NCBI RefSeq assembly: GCF_021277265.1
Contig: NZ_JAJSOH010000002.1
Span: 496,001 to 560,000 of the forward strand
From: Kineosporia rhizophila
GTDB taxonomy: Bacteria > Actinomycetota > Actinomycetes > Actinomycetales > Kineosporiaceae
Direction of reading: 5' to 3'
Length of the DNA: 64,000 bases
A program made the position numbers and the translations under genes. A model generated the notes under the pieces. It ran no database searches and was not told where the DNA came from. It saw nothing but the letters and a program-made list of their open reading frames with translations. How positions within the stretch are numbered: position 1 is the stretch's first letter; each line of letters opens with the position of its first letter. Shown one piece after another: positions 46,442 through 55,030 of this stretch.

Positions 46442-46789
46442 ATGAAACGTGCGTGGATGTTGGGTGCGGCAGTCGCTCTGGCGCTGGGCACCGCACTGAC
46501 CGGCTGTTCGGATCAGCTGGGCGATCGGGGTGGGGACGAGGGCGCGCCGCCCGACAAGATCTCCGACGTGGACTACATCGAGGTCTACCGCAACGCGGAC
46601 AACTTCCCCAACATCGCCCGGATCTGTATCCGCGGCATCGCTTTCGCTTCCACGTCGAGCGGCGTGCGGGGTGAGAGCGGTTATGCCGCACCGTCTCTGC
46701 TCCGCTTGCCCGAGTGGGATCAGACCTGTCCCGGGGCGGTAGCGCCTACGCCGACGGCGTCCCCGACGCCCACGGTCAGCCCGAGCTGA
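46442..46789 (+). CDS. Small secreted lipoprotein
   Basis: A 115-residue precursor. Signal peptide with lipobox LTGC at 19-22, so the mature form is lipid-anchored. The mature part has YIEVYRNADNFPNIARICIR and ends in a Pro/Thr/Ser tail. Two cysteines in the body could form a disulfide. I recall similar small proteins in actinobacteria but know no function. GGGGAGGGGACC precedes the ATG. The repeat array starts nine bases after it. Confidence 0.7.
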   Translation: MKRAWMLGAAVALALGTALTGCSDQLGDRGGDEGAPPDKISDVDYIEVYRNADNFPNIARICIRGIAFASTSSGVRGESGYAAPSLLRLPEWDQTCPGAVAPTPTASPTPTVSPS

Positions 46790-46797
46790 GAGAACTG

Positions 46798-47008
46798 CTT
46801 ACGGACGTCGGTTAGGACGTCCGTCGTCGGCTCACCTCGGGGAGCAAACCGGTCTACGGACGCCCACCACCGACGTCCGTAGACCGGTTCGCCCCCGAAA
46901 ACGAAACCCGCTTACGGACGCCCGCCACGAACGTCCATAGATCAGTTCACCCCAGGAACGAAACCCGTTTACGGACGCCCGCCACGGGCGTCCGTAGGTC
47001 GGTTCGTC
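46798..47008. repeat. Array of four 55-58-base hairpin repeats
   Basis: Copies of TACGGACG begin at 46800, 46855, 46913 and 46970 (spacing 55, 58 and 57). Each copy pairs with a downstream CGTCC(G/A)TAG, giving hairpins with 7-9 base pairs, then runs through (A/G)CCGGTTCGCCCC and ACGAAACCCG. The array fills the gap between the convergent lipoprotein and GT2 genes, so at least one hairpin could act as a terminator. The core resembles the direct repeats at 15.3 kb. Confidence 0.75.
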
Positions 47009-47920
47009 TCAGATGACCGGCGGGCGACCGGCCTTGGTCATCCGCCAGACCGCGCGCCAGCCCATCCGCCGCCGCGGACCGCTCTCCTGGGTCAGGCCCT
47101 GCCAGTAGCCCTTGAGCATCTCCATCGCGTCGTCCTTCGCCCGCAGGCGCAGCGCCGAGATGGTGAACCAGACCGCCACGTAGACCACGCCGATCGGCAT
47201 CGGCAGGTTGCGCCGGGCCAGCCAGACCCGGTTGCGGGCCGAGAACCGGTGGAACACGCTGTGCCGGGTGGGCGCGATCACCGGGTGGTTGACCACGATC
47301 TCGCCGTCGTAGCGCACCCGGTAGCCCGCGTCCCACACCCGCCAGGCCAGTTCGATGCCCTCGTGCGCGTAGAAGAACGGCGCCGGCCAGCCCTGGGTGG
47401 CAGTGAACACGTCACGCCGCAGCGCGACCCCGCCCTCCCAGACCGCGGCCACGTCGCTGCTGCGCGCGGGATCGCCCACCCGCAGCCGCGGCGTCCACCG
47501 GCGGGGGGCGGGCAGGCCCTCCGGGTCGGCGACCCGGGGCTGGATCAGACCCAGGCCGGGCTCGTCGGTGAACCGCTGGGCGAGCCGGGCCAGCACGTCG
47601 GACGTGGGCAGGAAGGCGTCGTCGTCGAGGAAGAAGAGGTACTCGCCCTCGACGTGGGGCACACCCGCGTTACGCCCGGCCGGGATGCCGAGGTTCTCCG
47701 GCAGAGCCACCCCGCGCACCCCCTCGGGCAGACCGGTGGGCTGCCAGCCGTTGCCGACCACCACCACGTCGGTGACCACTCCCCGCTGGGCCAGCACCGA
47801 CACCACGGCGCGGTTCAGCGCCTCGGGCCGGCTGCCCTGGGTGAGCAGGACAACCCCGTAACGGGCGACCGGGAGCGGTTTCAGGGTGTGCGACGCGTCG
47901 TGACTGATCATCGCGCTCAC
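47009..47920 (-). CDS. Family 2 glycosyltransferase
   Basis: A 303-residue GT-A-fold transferase. The nucleotide-sugar site shows YGVVLLTQGSRPEAL near 21-35, ENLGIPAGRNAGV near 75-87 and the metal-binding DDD at 99-101 (FFLDDDAFLP); WEGGVALRRDVF and the DxD-distal segment YAHEGIELAWRVW follow. A hydrophobic patch near 245-262 may contact the membrane. The start overlaps the preceding phosphotransferase stop by four bases (ATGA). Its role in an envelope glycopolymer is inferred from neighbours. Confidence 0.88.
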   Translation of the reverse strand: MSAMISHDASHTLKPLPVARYGVVLLTQGSRPEALNRAVVSVLAQRGVVTDVVVVGNGWQPTGLPEGVRGVALPENLGIPAGRNAGVPHVEGEYLFFLDDDAFLPTSDVLARLAQRFTDEPGLGLIQPRVADPEGLPAPRRWTPRLRVGDPARSSDVAAVWEGGVALRRDVFTATQGWPAPFFYAHEGIELAWRVWDAGYRVRYDGEIVVNHPVIAPTRHSVFHRFSARNRVWLARRNLPMPIGVVYVAVWFTISALRLRAKDDAMEMLKGYWQGLTQESGPRRRMGWRAVWRMTKAGRPPVI

Positions 47921-48750
47921 CGCAGCCGCGCCGAGGACAGGACCGCCGCGAGGTGACCGACCACGGTGACCAGGGCGGCCGCGACCAGGGCGAGGAGCAG
48001 GGCCGAGGTGGCTGCGTGGGTACCCAGCACCAGGTCGGCCACGGCCGCGGCGAGCACCAGCAGCGAGAGCTCGACGGAGTGGAAGACCCGGTGGAAGGGG
48101 AAGAGTTTGGCGATCCGGCGGAGGGTGCGCACGGCGCCCGCGCTGGGCACCCGGACCTGCTCGGCGTCTTTCATCGCCGGCATTCCGGCCTGTCCGCGTG
48201 AAACGTGCACGAGATCGTTCTCCACCTTGTTCAGGGCCACCAGCAGAGCCAGCAGCGCACCGAGGAACAGCGCCGGGTGCGCCAGCGCCTCGAGCAGCCC
48301 GGACCCCCAGCCCTCACCGGTCTGCACCACCACGGAACCGAACCCGTCGCCGTTCGCCACCCGGAAACCGAGGGCCAGGGCGATGCCGCACTCGGCGACG
48401 TAGTGGCCGACCCGGTCGAGGTAGACCCCGACCGGTGAGGACGTCCCGCGCCAGCGCGCCACCTCACCGTCGGAGCAGTCGAGCAGCATCTGAAGCTGCA
48501 CCAGCAGCGCGGCCAGCAGGGCCCCGGCGATGCCGACCCAGGCGGTGGACAGCGCGGCGAGGGCGGCCGCGGTGATCATCAGCCAGGTGACCTGGTTGGC
48601 CGACAGCCCCAGGGCCAGCAGCGGCCGGGTGAGGTAGGGCGAGATCTGCCGCAGGTAGGCGTGGGCCACCCAGTGTTCGGCGGCCGCCCGGGTGCGCACG
48701 TGCTCGGGCTGGCCGACCCGGCGGAGCTCGGCGATGCTGGGCCCGCTCAT
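47917..48750 (-). CDS. CDP-alcohol phosphotransferase with an Asp-to-His change in the signature
   Basis: A 277-residue multi-pass membrane enzyme. The CDP-alcohol signature D-x2-D-G-x2-A-R-x8-G-x3-D-x3-D is present as D91, D94, G95, A98, R99, G108, D112, but the last Asp is H116 (YLDRVGH). That position is the catalytic base in known structures, so activity may differ. Helices cover the C-terminal two-thirds. GGAG lies seven bases before the ATG at 48750. The gene overlaps both neighbours by four bases, so the three are translated as one unit. Confidence 0.82.
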   Translation of the reverse strand: MSGPSIAELRRVGQPEHVRTRAAAEHWVAHAYLRQISPYLTRPLLALGLSANQVTWLMITAAALAALSTAWVGIAGALLAALLVQLQMLLDCSDGEVARWRGTSSPVGVYLDRVGHYVAECGIALALGFRVANGDGFGSVVVQTGEGWGSGLLEALAHPALFLGALLALLVALNKVENDLVHVSRGQAGMPAMKDAEQVRVPSAGAVRTLRRIAKLFPFHRVFHSVELSLLVLAAAVADLVLGTHAATSALLLALVAAALVTVVGHLAAVLSSARLR

Positions 48751-50648
48751 CGCGTGACTCCGATCCATGACTTGAGACTTGCCCCGGCCGAGGTCACTGC
48801 GACCACGGCGGTGAGGGCCCACAGGCCCCCGGTGACCCAGTCCTCGGCCTCGACCGGCAGCAGGAGGCCGGGCAGGAAGACGAGGACCCCGAAGGCCGCC
48901 AGACGTAGGTCGGCCCCGATCAGCAGCGGACGGGTCCCGTCGTCGACCCCTTCACGGACCCCGTAGGCCTGGAGGTAGTGGGCGACGGCGACGACCGCGA
49001 GAAGCATCACCGCGGCGCCGTGCTGCGCCTGCACCGCGGTGCTCAACAGGTACAGGACCGCCAGTTCGGCCACTGCCACCAGAGCCGGCGCGATCACCGC
49101 GGACCGGCCGCGCAGCCGCTGCAGCACCGCCCCGAACCAGGGCCCGGTGTCGGCGGCGATCTTCGGCACCTGGTCGCCCACCAGCGACCGGCCCCGCGAG
49201 GCCAGGGCGGCGATCAGGTAGACGGCCGCGGCCAGACCACCGGCGCACAGCACGATCAGCGTGGTCCTCGGGGTGAACAGGGCGGCCCCGACCGAGAGCA
49301 CCAGGAAGCGCTCGGCGATCGGGAAGTGGCCGATCCGCTTGAGCCAGCCGGCCGCACCGTGGGTGTCGGTGGCCGAGACCCAGCCCTGCGGCAACCGGAC
49401 CCGGGCGGCCGGGGCGGTCCAGACCGGCCTGAGCGCCGGCGCGGGATCGAGCTGCTGCCGGCGCAGGGCCCAGCCCAGGTCGGCCAGGCTGCGGAAGGTC
49501 TGGACACCGATCGCCAGCGCGGCCAGCGGCCACAGGTCCTGGTCGGCCTGGGTACCGGCGAGGGCCAGGCCGAAGACGACCGCGAACTCCTTGATCCGGT
49601 CGGTGCTGGCGTCGAGCCAGGCGCCGAACCGGGAGAACCGGCGGCGGTAGCGGGCCAGCTCGCCGTCGACGCAGTCGATCACCACGCACAGCTGCAGGAC
49701 CACGGCCCCGATCACCGCGGGCAGCCGGTCGCCGGTGGCGATCAGCGCGGCGGCGGCCAGGCCGAGGGCGAACGAGACGGCGGTGACCTGGTTGGGGGTC
49801 AGGCCCAGGCGCTCGGCCCGGTCGGTCAGCCGCCAGGAGAGCTTGCGCAGCACGAAGGTGGAGAAGAATCCGTCGCCCCCGCGGGCCGCCTCACGCAGCC
49901 GGACCCGGCGTTCGGGCAGCTGGGCCAGGGCCTGCTCGGCCGCCTCGAGCTCGGCCGCGTCGGTGGGCCGGGCCCAGACGTAGCCGCCGATCGGGACCGG
50001 CCGGACGGTGACACCGGCCGCAGGCAGGCGCTGGGCCAGCTCCCGCAACAGGCGGTCGGGAGCAGCCGGGTCGAGCTCGTGCACCAGGCCGGACGCGGCC
50101 GGACGGTCGGCGGCGGCGATCCGGATGACGTCGAGGAACTCGAAGGTGTCGTCCGGCCCGGCGGGCCCGGACAGAGCGGCCGTGTTCAGCCGCGGATCGT
50201 CCAGAAGGGCACCCAGGACTGTGCCGTTCGTCACCAGATCGACCGGGACCAGAGCCACCGGGCGGCGCGGGACGGCGTTGGAACCCATGCCGTGCGCCTC
50301 GCCCTCGGCCGATGCCGGGGTGTGCGGTCCCGGCCGGCCGGCCACCGCGTGGGCCAGCGCCTCGGTGCCGCCCAGGCTGCTGACCGTGACCACCTGCTCG
50401 TCGGCCACGATCACGCCCTGTGCGGTCAGCGCCGCCCGCAGGGCGTCCCGGCGGGACGGCCCGGCGCCGTGCAGGTCGAGGAGAACGATGTCCAGACCGG
50501 CTGCGTCGAGACGGCTCACGGCTTCACCGCCCGTCTCGGCGCCGACCGGGGCACCGGTGGATTCAGCCGGGGTGCGGTCACAAACAGTGACAGCAGCGCT
50601 TGCGCGCCGCCTCAGCACCGCATCGGCCGAGCGTCCCTGCGTATCCAC
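48747..50648 (-). CDS. CDP-alcohol phosphotransferase with N-terminal and C-terminal extra domains (DUF5941)
   Basis: A 633-residue protein. Residues 45-255 form a soluble domain that resembles in layout, but not in motifs, the nucleotidyltransferase half of bifunctional IPCT-DIPPS enzymes. Residues 265-480 are a CDP-alcohol phosphotransferase domain with an intact signature (D325, D328, G329, A332, R333, G342, D346, D350). The remainder has several more membrane helices and fits DUF5941. It probably makes a phosphodiester-linked lipid or polymer precursor. GTG start at 50648. First gene of a three-gene operon. Confidence 0.83.
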   Translation of the reverse strand: MDTQGRSADAVLRRRASAAVTVCDRTPAESTGAPVGAETGGEAVSRLDAAGLDIVLLDLHGAGPSRRDALRAALTAQGVIVADEQVVTVSSLGGTEALAHAVAGRPGPHTPASAEGEAHGMGSNAVPRRPVALVPVDLVTNGTVLGALLDDPRLNTAALSGPAGPDDTFEFLDVIRIAAADRPAASGLVHELDPAAPDRLLRELAQRLPAAGVTVRPVPIGGYVWARPTDAAELEAAEQALAQLPERRVRLREAARGGDGFFSTFVLRKLSWRLTDRAERLGLTPNQVTAVSFALGLAAAALIATGDRLPAVIGAVVLQLCVVIDCVDGELARYRRRFSRFGAWLDASTDRIKEFAVVFGLALAGTQADQDLWPLAALAIGVQTFRSLADLGWALRRQQLDPAPALRPVWTAPAARVRLPQGWVSATDTHGAAGWLKRIGHFPIAERFLVLSVGAALFTPRTTLIVLCAGGLAAAVYLIAALASRGRSLVGDQVPKIAADTGPWFGAVLQRLRGRSAVIAPALVAVAELAVLYLLSTAVQAQHGAAVMLLAVVAVAHYLQAYGVREGVDDGTRPLLIGADLRLAAFGVLVFLPGLLLPVEAEDWVTGGLWALTAVVAVTSAGASLKSWIGVTR

Positions 50649-50981
50649 CCGCTGACGTCCGTTCTCTCGGTCTCGAGTCGACCGACATTAGCACTGTGTT
50701 CATGTGCAGGTCGCCTGTTCGCCCGGTGGCATTCCCCGGTTGTACGGCCGAGGGGGGATGACCCACCGTCAGACCGAATCAGTCTCGGCCGCTACGGATC
50801 ACGCACCGCAACAGAACACGGCTCCACTCACTCGTCCGGGCGCTGTAACAATCTGAACGGCCAGGGACGATCAGGCAAACGGGCCGAACTTCCGGATGAT
50901 GGCCGGGATGCCCGGGCGCCTTATGCTTCCGGCCGGTCCCTTCCCCCGCACGACCGATCCCCGAAAGGCCCCAGACCCCCG
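50649..50981. other. Divergent promoter region of the envelope polymer genes
   Basis: No gene is visible. CTGTAACAATCT near 50848 could be a -10 element for the TagF-like gene, leaving a leader of about 125 bases. AAAGG lies 14 bases before the ATG at 50982, so the translation signal is weak. No clear operator palindrome was found. Confidence 0.45.
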
Positions 50982-52412
50982 ATGGCGCTGCCGAAGACCG
51001 TCTCCAGCTTCCTCCGATCGCCGAACCCGGCCACGTTCGGGGCGCTGGCCAACACGATCAACAACAAGCGGCGCTCGATGGGCCGTCGGGCGGGCAAGGC
51101 GCGGGGGCCGAAGCTGAACCGGGTGCCCGAGGGCCCGGCCCCCGCGGCCGAGGTGGTCGTCTACTTCGCCGAGGACCGGCGCAAGATGTACCAGCTGGAG
51201 CAGTGGCTGCCGGTGTTCGAGGAGCTGCACCGCCGGCACCCGGTGGTGATCGTGATGCGGTCGCGGGCCTCGTTCAACAACCTGAGCGAGCGCACCCCGC
51301 TGCCCACCGTCTACACCCGGCGCCTGGCCGACGTGCTGGAGCTGTACGACGAGCTGGACCCGAAGGTCGCGATCTACGTGAACAACGGGGTCGCCAACTT
51401 CCAGTCGCTGGCCGTCGCCTCGATCCTGCACGTGCACGTGAACCACGGTGAGAGCGACAAGGTCAGCATGGTGTCCAACCAGGCCAAGGCCTACGACCGG
51501 GTGTTCGTGGCGGGTGAGGCGGCCGAGCGCCGGCACGCCGCCGCGCTGATCAACTTCGACCCGGCCCGGCTGGTCCGGACCGGCCGGCCCCAGCTCGACC
51601 TCAAGTTCGAGCCGGTGCTGCCGCCCTCGGCGCGGCACACCGTGATCTACGCCCCCACCTGGGAGGGCGAGAACGACTTCAACAACTACACCTCGGTCGA
51701 CCGCTACGGGGTGGCGATCGTCCGGCAGCTGCTCGCCCGGGACGACGTGCGGGTGGTCTACCGCCCCCACCCGCGGGTGGCCAGCAGCACCACGCTCGAG
51801 GTGGTCGGCGCCCACCAGGAGATCCTGTCGCTGATCGAGCAGGCCGATCCCGCGGGCGGGCACGCGACCGCGATGGAGGGCTCGATCCTGGCCCTGTTCC
51901 AGGAGTGCGACGCGATGGTCACCGACGTCTCCAGCGTCGGCCTGGACTTCCTCTACCTGCGCAACGACGCCCCGCTGTTCATCACCGACCGGCGCGACGA
52001 CCCGGCCCAGCTGGCCGTGGACGCCCCGATCTCCGGCGCCTCGGACGTGATCGACTCCACCAGCATCGGCCGGTTCGGCGAGGTGCTGGCCGTCCGCCTG
52101 GCCGAGGACTCGCGGATGGACGAGCGGATCGCCATGCGGCGCTTCTACTTCGGCGACATCGCGCCCGGTGAGAGCACCCAGCGCTTCCTCGACGCGGTCA
52201 GCGAGGTCGCGGCCACCCGCGACGCGATGATCGCGCGCCTGCCGCACCGGCAGACCCACGCCTCGGCCGCGGCGGCCGCCTCCGGCGACGCGGTCGGCGA
52301 TGTGACGCCGCAGGAGGCGGCGGAGGTTCAGAACGAAACGCCGACCGTGGACGAGTCGACGTCGGCCGAGTCGGTGGCGCAGCAGCGCCCCGACCTGGTG
52401 GCCGGCCACTGA
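50982..52412 (+). CDS. CDP-glycerol:glycerophosphate glycerophosphotransferase-like (TagF/TagB family)
   Basis: A 476-residue protein of the teichoic-acid polymerase family (GT-B-like). Markers are HVNHGESDK near 147-155, YAPTWEGEND near 224-233, YRPHPRVASS near 263 and TDVSSVGLDFLYL near 311-323, which fit the CDP-glycerol binding site with its catalytic histidines. The C-terminal 60 residues are acidic and disordered. It would transfer glycerol phosphate or a similar alditol phosphate to a lipid-linked or surface acceptor. A GDPD gene follows after five bases. Confidence 0.85.
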   Translation: MALPKTVSSFLRSPNPATFGALANTINNKRRSMGRRAGKARGPKLNRVPEGPAPAAEVVVYFAEDRRKMYQLEQWLPVFEELHRRHPVVIVMRSRASFNNLSERTPLPTVYTRRLADVLELYDELDPKVAIYVNNGVANFQSLAVASILHVHVNHGESDKVSMVSNQAKAYDRVFVAGEAAERRHAAALINFDPARLVRTGRPQLDLKFEPVLPPSARHTVIYAPTWEGENDFNNYTSVDRYGVAIVRQLLARDDVRVVYRPHPRVASSTTLEVVGAHQEILSLIEQADPAGGHATAMEGSILALFQECDAMVTDVSSVGLDFLYLRNDAPLFITDRRDDPAQLAVDAPISGASDVIDSTSIGRFGEVLAVRLAEDSRMDERIAMRRFYFGDIAPGESTQRFLDAVSEVAATRDAMIARLPHRQTHASAAAAASGDAVGDVTPQEAAEVQNETPTVDESTSAESVAQQRPDLVAGH

Positions 52413-52417
52413 TCAGC

Positions 52418-53188
52418 GTGTCTGACAAGGTTTTCGGACCCGGCCTGGCCATCGCCTCGCACCGGGGTTTCGGCAAGAACGTGGCCGGCTGGCCGGAGAA
52501 CTCGCTTCCAGCTTTCCAGGAGGCGTTGCGGCACGGGGTGCCCTGGCTGGAGGTGGATGTCCGGCGCACCCGGGACGGCGGGCTGTTCGTGCACCACTGG
52601 CCCAGCGTCGGGCCTGAGGACGGGCGTTTCGTCTCCGACCTGAGCACCGAGCAGGCCCTTCGGGCCGGGCTGCTGGCCCTGCCGGACCTGCTCGAGGTGC
52701 TGACACCCGAGGTCGGGATCATCTTCGACGTGAAGACGGCGCTGGAGGACGCGCTGCTGCCGCCGTCCGAGGACACCACCGCCCTGCTGCTGCCGACTCT
52801 CGAAGCCGAGCGCGATCGTCCTCTGCTGGTGACCTCTTTCGACCCGGCCTCGCTGCTGTTCGTCGGGCAGGAGATGCCCGGGGTGCCGCGCGGGCTGATC
52901 ACCTGGATCTCGTTCCCGATCCGCAAGGCCGTGCCGGCCGCCGCCCGGCTGGGCGTGGAGGTGCTCTCCGCGCACTGGAAGTCGTTCGGCCCCAACGGCA
53001 CCGACTCGGCGCCGCACCACCGCCCGGCCGAGTACGCGATCGACGTCGCGCACCGGGCCGGACTGGAGGTGCTGGCCTGGTCGCCGGTGATGGGACCGGC
53101 CGCCGAGCTGGCCGCGGCCGGGGTGGACGCGCTGGTCGTCGACGACGTGCCCGGCGGTCTGGCCCTGGCCCGGAGCCTGGCTTCCTAG
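52418..53188 (+). CDS. Glycerophosphodiester phosphodiesterase family protein
   Basis: A 256-residue GDPD TIM barrel. The metal and catalytic residues are seen in ASHRGFGKNVAGWPENSLPA (H15, R16, E28, N29) and LEVDVRRTRDG (E45, D47), then HHWP (H59) as second catalytic His. It hydrolyses glycerophosphodiesters. With the TagF-like gene only five bases before it, a role in turning over or editing a glycerol-phosphate polymer is likely. GTG start. Confidence 0.9.
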   Translation: MSDKVFGPGLAIASHRGFGKNVAGWPENSLPAFQEALRHGVPWLEVDVRRTRDGGLFVHHWPSVGPEDGRFVSDLSTEQALRAGLLALPDLLEVLTPEVGIIFDVKTALEDALLPPSEDTTALLLPTLEAERDRPLLVTSFDPASLLFVGQEMPGVPRGLITWISFPIRKAVPAAARLGVEVLSAHWKSFGPNGTDSAPHHRPAEYAIDVAHRAGLEVLAWSPVMGPAAELAAAGVDALVVDDVPGGLALARSLAS

Positions 53189-53427
53189 CTGCCCTGGCTC
53201 CCGGCCTGGGTCTCCTGACCCGCCGCCTGCTCGGCCCGGTCGCGCTCGTCGGCCAGGAACTTGGCCTTGCGCATGTGCCCGGTCATGCTGCGGATCAGCA
53301 GCACGGTGACGCAGGCGAGCACGAAGACGGTGAGGAACCCGGCGAAACCCGGCGAGACGATGTCCGGATCGGGCACCCGAACGGCGTCGGGCTCGGTCGA
53401 GGCGGCCATCAGCACGGCGGAAATCAC
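53185..53427 (-). CDS. Small membrane protein downstream of mca
   Basis: An 80-residue protein with one transmembrane helix (about 28-50, GFLTVFVLACVTVLLIRSM) and a charged C-terminal tail (KAKFLADERDRAEQ). Small proteins of this shape follow mca in many actinobacteria (Rv1083-like), so it is probably real; function unknown. It begins 18 bases after the mca stop, likely as GTG at 53427; an ATG at 53409 is possible. It overlaps the GDPD gene end by four bases. Confidence 0.65.
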   Translation of the reverse strand: MISAVLMAASTEPDAVRVPDPDIVSPGFAGFLTVFVLACVTVLLIRSMTGHMRKAKFLADERDRAEQAAGQETQAGSQGS

Positions 53428-53445
53428 TGCATCACACCCAGTTCG

Positions 53446-54330
53446 TCAGACTTTGGCCCGGTCGCGGATGCCGGCGAACAGGTCGTCCTCCGGCAGTTCC
53501 GACTCCACCAGACTACGCGCCAGCTCGAAGTCGTCGGTCGGCCACACCTCGGCCTGCACGTCGTTCGGGATCGCGAAGAACCAGCCGTCCGGATCGATCT
53601 GGGTGGCGTGCGAGCGCAGCGCCTGGTCCCGCCGCTCCATCCAGCCGACGATGTTGACCTGCGTGGTGATCTTGCGGTCCGGCGGGCGGTTGCCCTCGTC
53701 GCGGGCCTTCAGCCACTCGGCGAACGGCGACTCCTTGCCCTGCGCCAGCAGGGCCTCGTGGAACGCCATCATCCGGCCGTAGGAGAACCCCACGTCGTAG
53801 TAGAGCTTGAGCGGGGTCCACGGCTCACCGCTGTCGGGGTAGCGCGTCGGGTCGCCGGCCGACTCGAACGCCTCGACCGAGACCTTGTGGGTCATGATGT
53901 GGTCGGGGTGCGGGTAGCCGCCGAGCTCGTTGTACGTGGTGATCACGTGCGGGCGGAACTCGCGCACCAGGCGCACCAGCGGCGCCGAGGCCACCTCCAG
54001 CGGCTGCAGGGCGAAGCAGCCCTCCGGCAGCGGCGGCAGCGGGTCGCCCTCGGGCAGACCGGAGTCGACGAAGCCCAGCCAGTGGTGGCGCACCCCCAGG
54101 GCGGCGGCCGCGTTGGCCATCTCCTTGCGGCGCAGCTCCGGCAGGTCGCGCTCGACCTCGGGGTCACCCTGCAGCTTCGGGTTCAGCACGTCGCCGCGTT
54201 CACCACCGGTGCAGCTGACCACCAGGACGTCCACGCCCTCGTCCACGTACCGGGCGAGGGTGGCCGCCCCCTTGCTGGACTCGTCGTCGGGATGCGCGTG
54301 CACCGCCATGAGCCTGAGCTGCTCGGCCAT
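53446..54330 (-). CDS. mca: Mycothiol S-conjugate amidase
   Basis: A 294-residue zinc amidase of the MshB/Mca family. The zinc site is H13 and D16 in HAHPDDE with H144 in HPDH; D15 is the general base. YNELGGYPHPDH and DGWFFAIPNDVQAEVWPTDD mark Mca rather than MshB. It cleaves mycothiol S-conjugates of drugs and electrophiles to mercapturic acids for export, proving a mycothiol-based thiol system. AGGAGG lies eight bases before the ATG at 54330. Confidence 0.94.
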   Translation of the reverse strand: MAEQLRLMAVHAHPDDESSKGAATLARYVDEGVDVLVVSCTGGERGDVLNPKLQGDPEVERDLPELRRKEMANAAAALGVRHHWLGFVDSGLPEGDPLPPLPEGCFALQPLEVASAPLVRLVREFRPHVITTYNELGGYPHPDHIMTHKVSVEAFESAGDPTRYPDSGEPWTPLKLYYDVGFSYGRMMAFHEALLAQGKESPFAEWLKARDEGNRPPDRKITTQVNIVGWMERRDQALRSHATQIDPDGWFFAIPNDVQAEVWPTDDFELARSLVESELPEDDLFAGIRDRAKV

Positions 54331-54482
54331 GCCGGGGTCCTCCTGAGGTGAGAATTCGGGTGAGGATGGACCGGCCGGGCGCCACCGGTCTCCCCCACTG
54401 GCGCGCACGACCCCATCTGAGTGGACAATCATGTCGGACGCCCGGGCATTCCCGGACCACCGCCCCAGGCAGAGGGAAGTAC

Positions 54483-54896
54483 GTGACCACGCCAGCCCAG
54501 ACCCCGGCCGACGACTCCCACCTGGCCGAGCGCTACGGGGAGCGGCGCCCGCCGAACCGCCGGCTGCTGATCGGTCTCGGGGCCGCCGCGGCCCTGGTCG
54601 CCCTCGCCTTCACCTTCTGGGTCACCGTGATCGACCGGTCGAAGATCACCTGGCAGGACCACAGCTTCTCGGTGCGCTCGGCCTCCGAGGTGGTGATCAC
54701 CTTCGACGTCCAGCTGCACGCCGGAGCCACCGGCGCGGTCTGCACCGTGCACGCGCTGAACGCGGTCAGCACCGAGGTGGGGCTGCGCGACGTCACGGTC
54801 GAGGGCGGGGCCGACCACCGCGCCCGGATGACGGTGACCGTCCCCACCAGCGAAGAGGCCACCACCGGCCTGGTCCGGGGATGCGTCGCCCGGTAG
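54483..54896 (+). CDS. DUF4307 membrane protein
   Basis: A 137-residue protein with a cytoplasmic N-terminus, one transmembrane helix (about 29-50, LIGLGAAAALVALAFTFWVT) and an extracytoplasmic beta-rich domain with a cysteine pair (CTVHALN and the final GCVAR). DUF4307 genes lie between mca and greA in most actinobacteria, in the same order as here; function is unknown. GTG start with AGAGGGAAG upstream. Confidence 0.87.
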   Translation: MTTPAQTPADDSHLAERYGERRPPNRRLLIGLGAAAALVALAFTFWVTVIDRSKITWQDHSFSVRSASEVVITFDVQLHAGATGAVCTVHALNAVSTEVGLRDVTVEGGADHRARMTVTVPTSEEATTGLVRGCVAR

Positions 54897-55030
54897 GAAC
54901 CCGCTCCGTCGGTTCTCCGTTGCACCCTGCACCTGCAATCCGGGCTTTCTTGTTAAGCTCAAGGTTTCGTCCGGACGCCGTCGCCGCCGAAAAAGAGCGG
55001 CCTCAATGCGACCACAGAAGGAGATGCCCC

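Noticed and set aside
48978..50981. A very long protein spanning the plus strand into the TagF-like gene
   Set aside because: The upstream part lies opposite the DUF5941 gene and has no domain; homology starts at the ATG at 50982.
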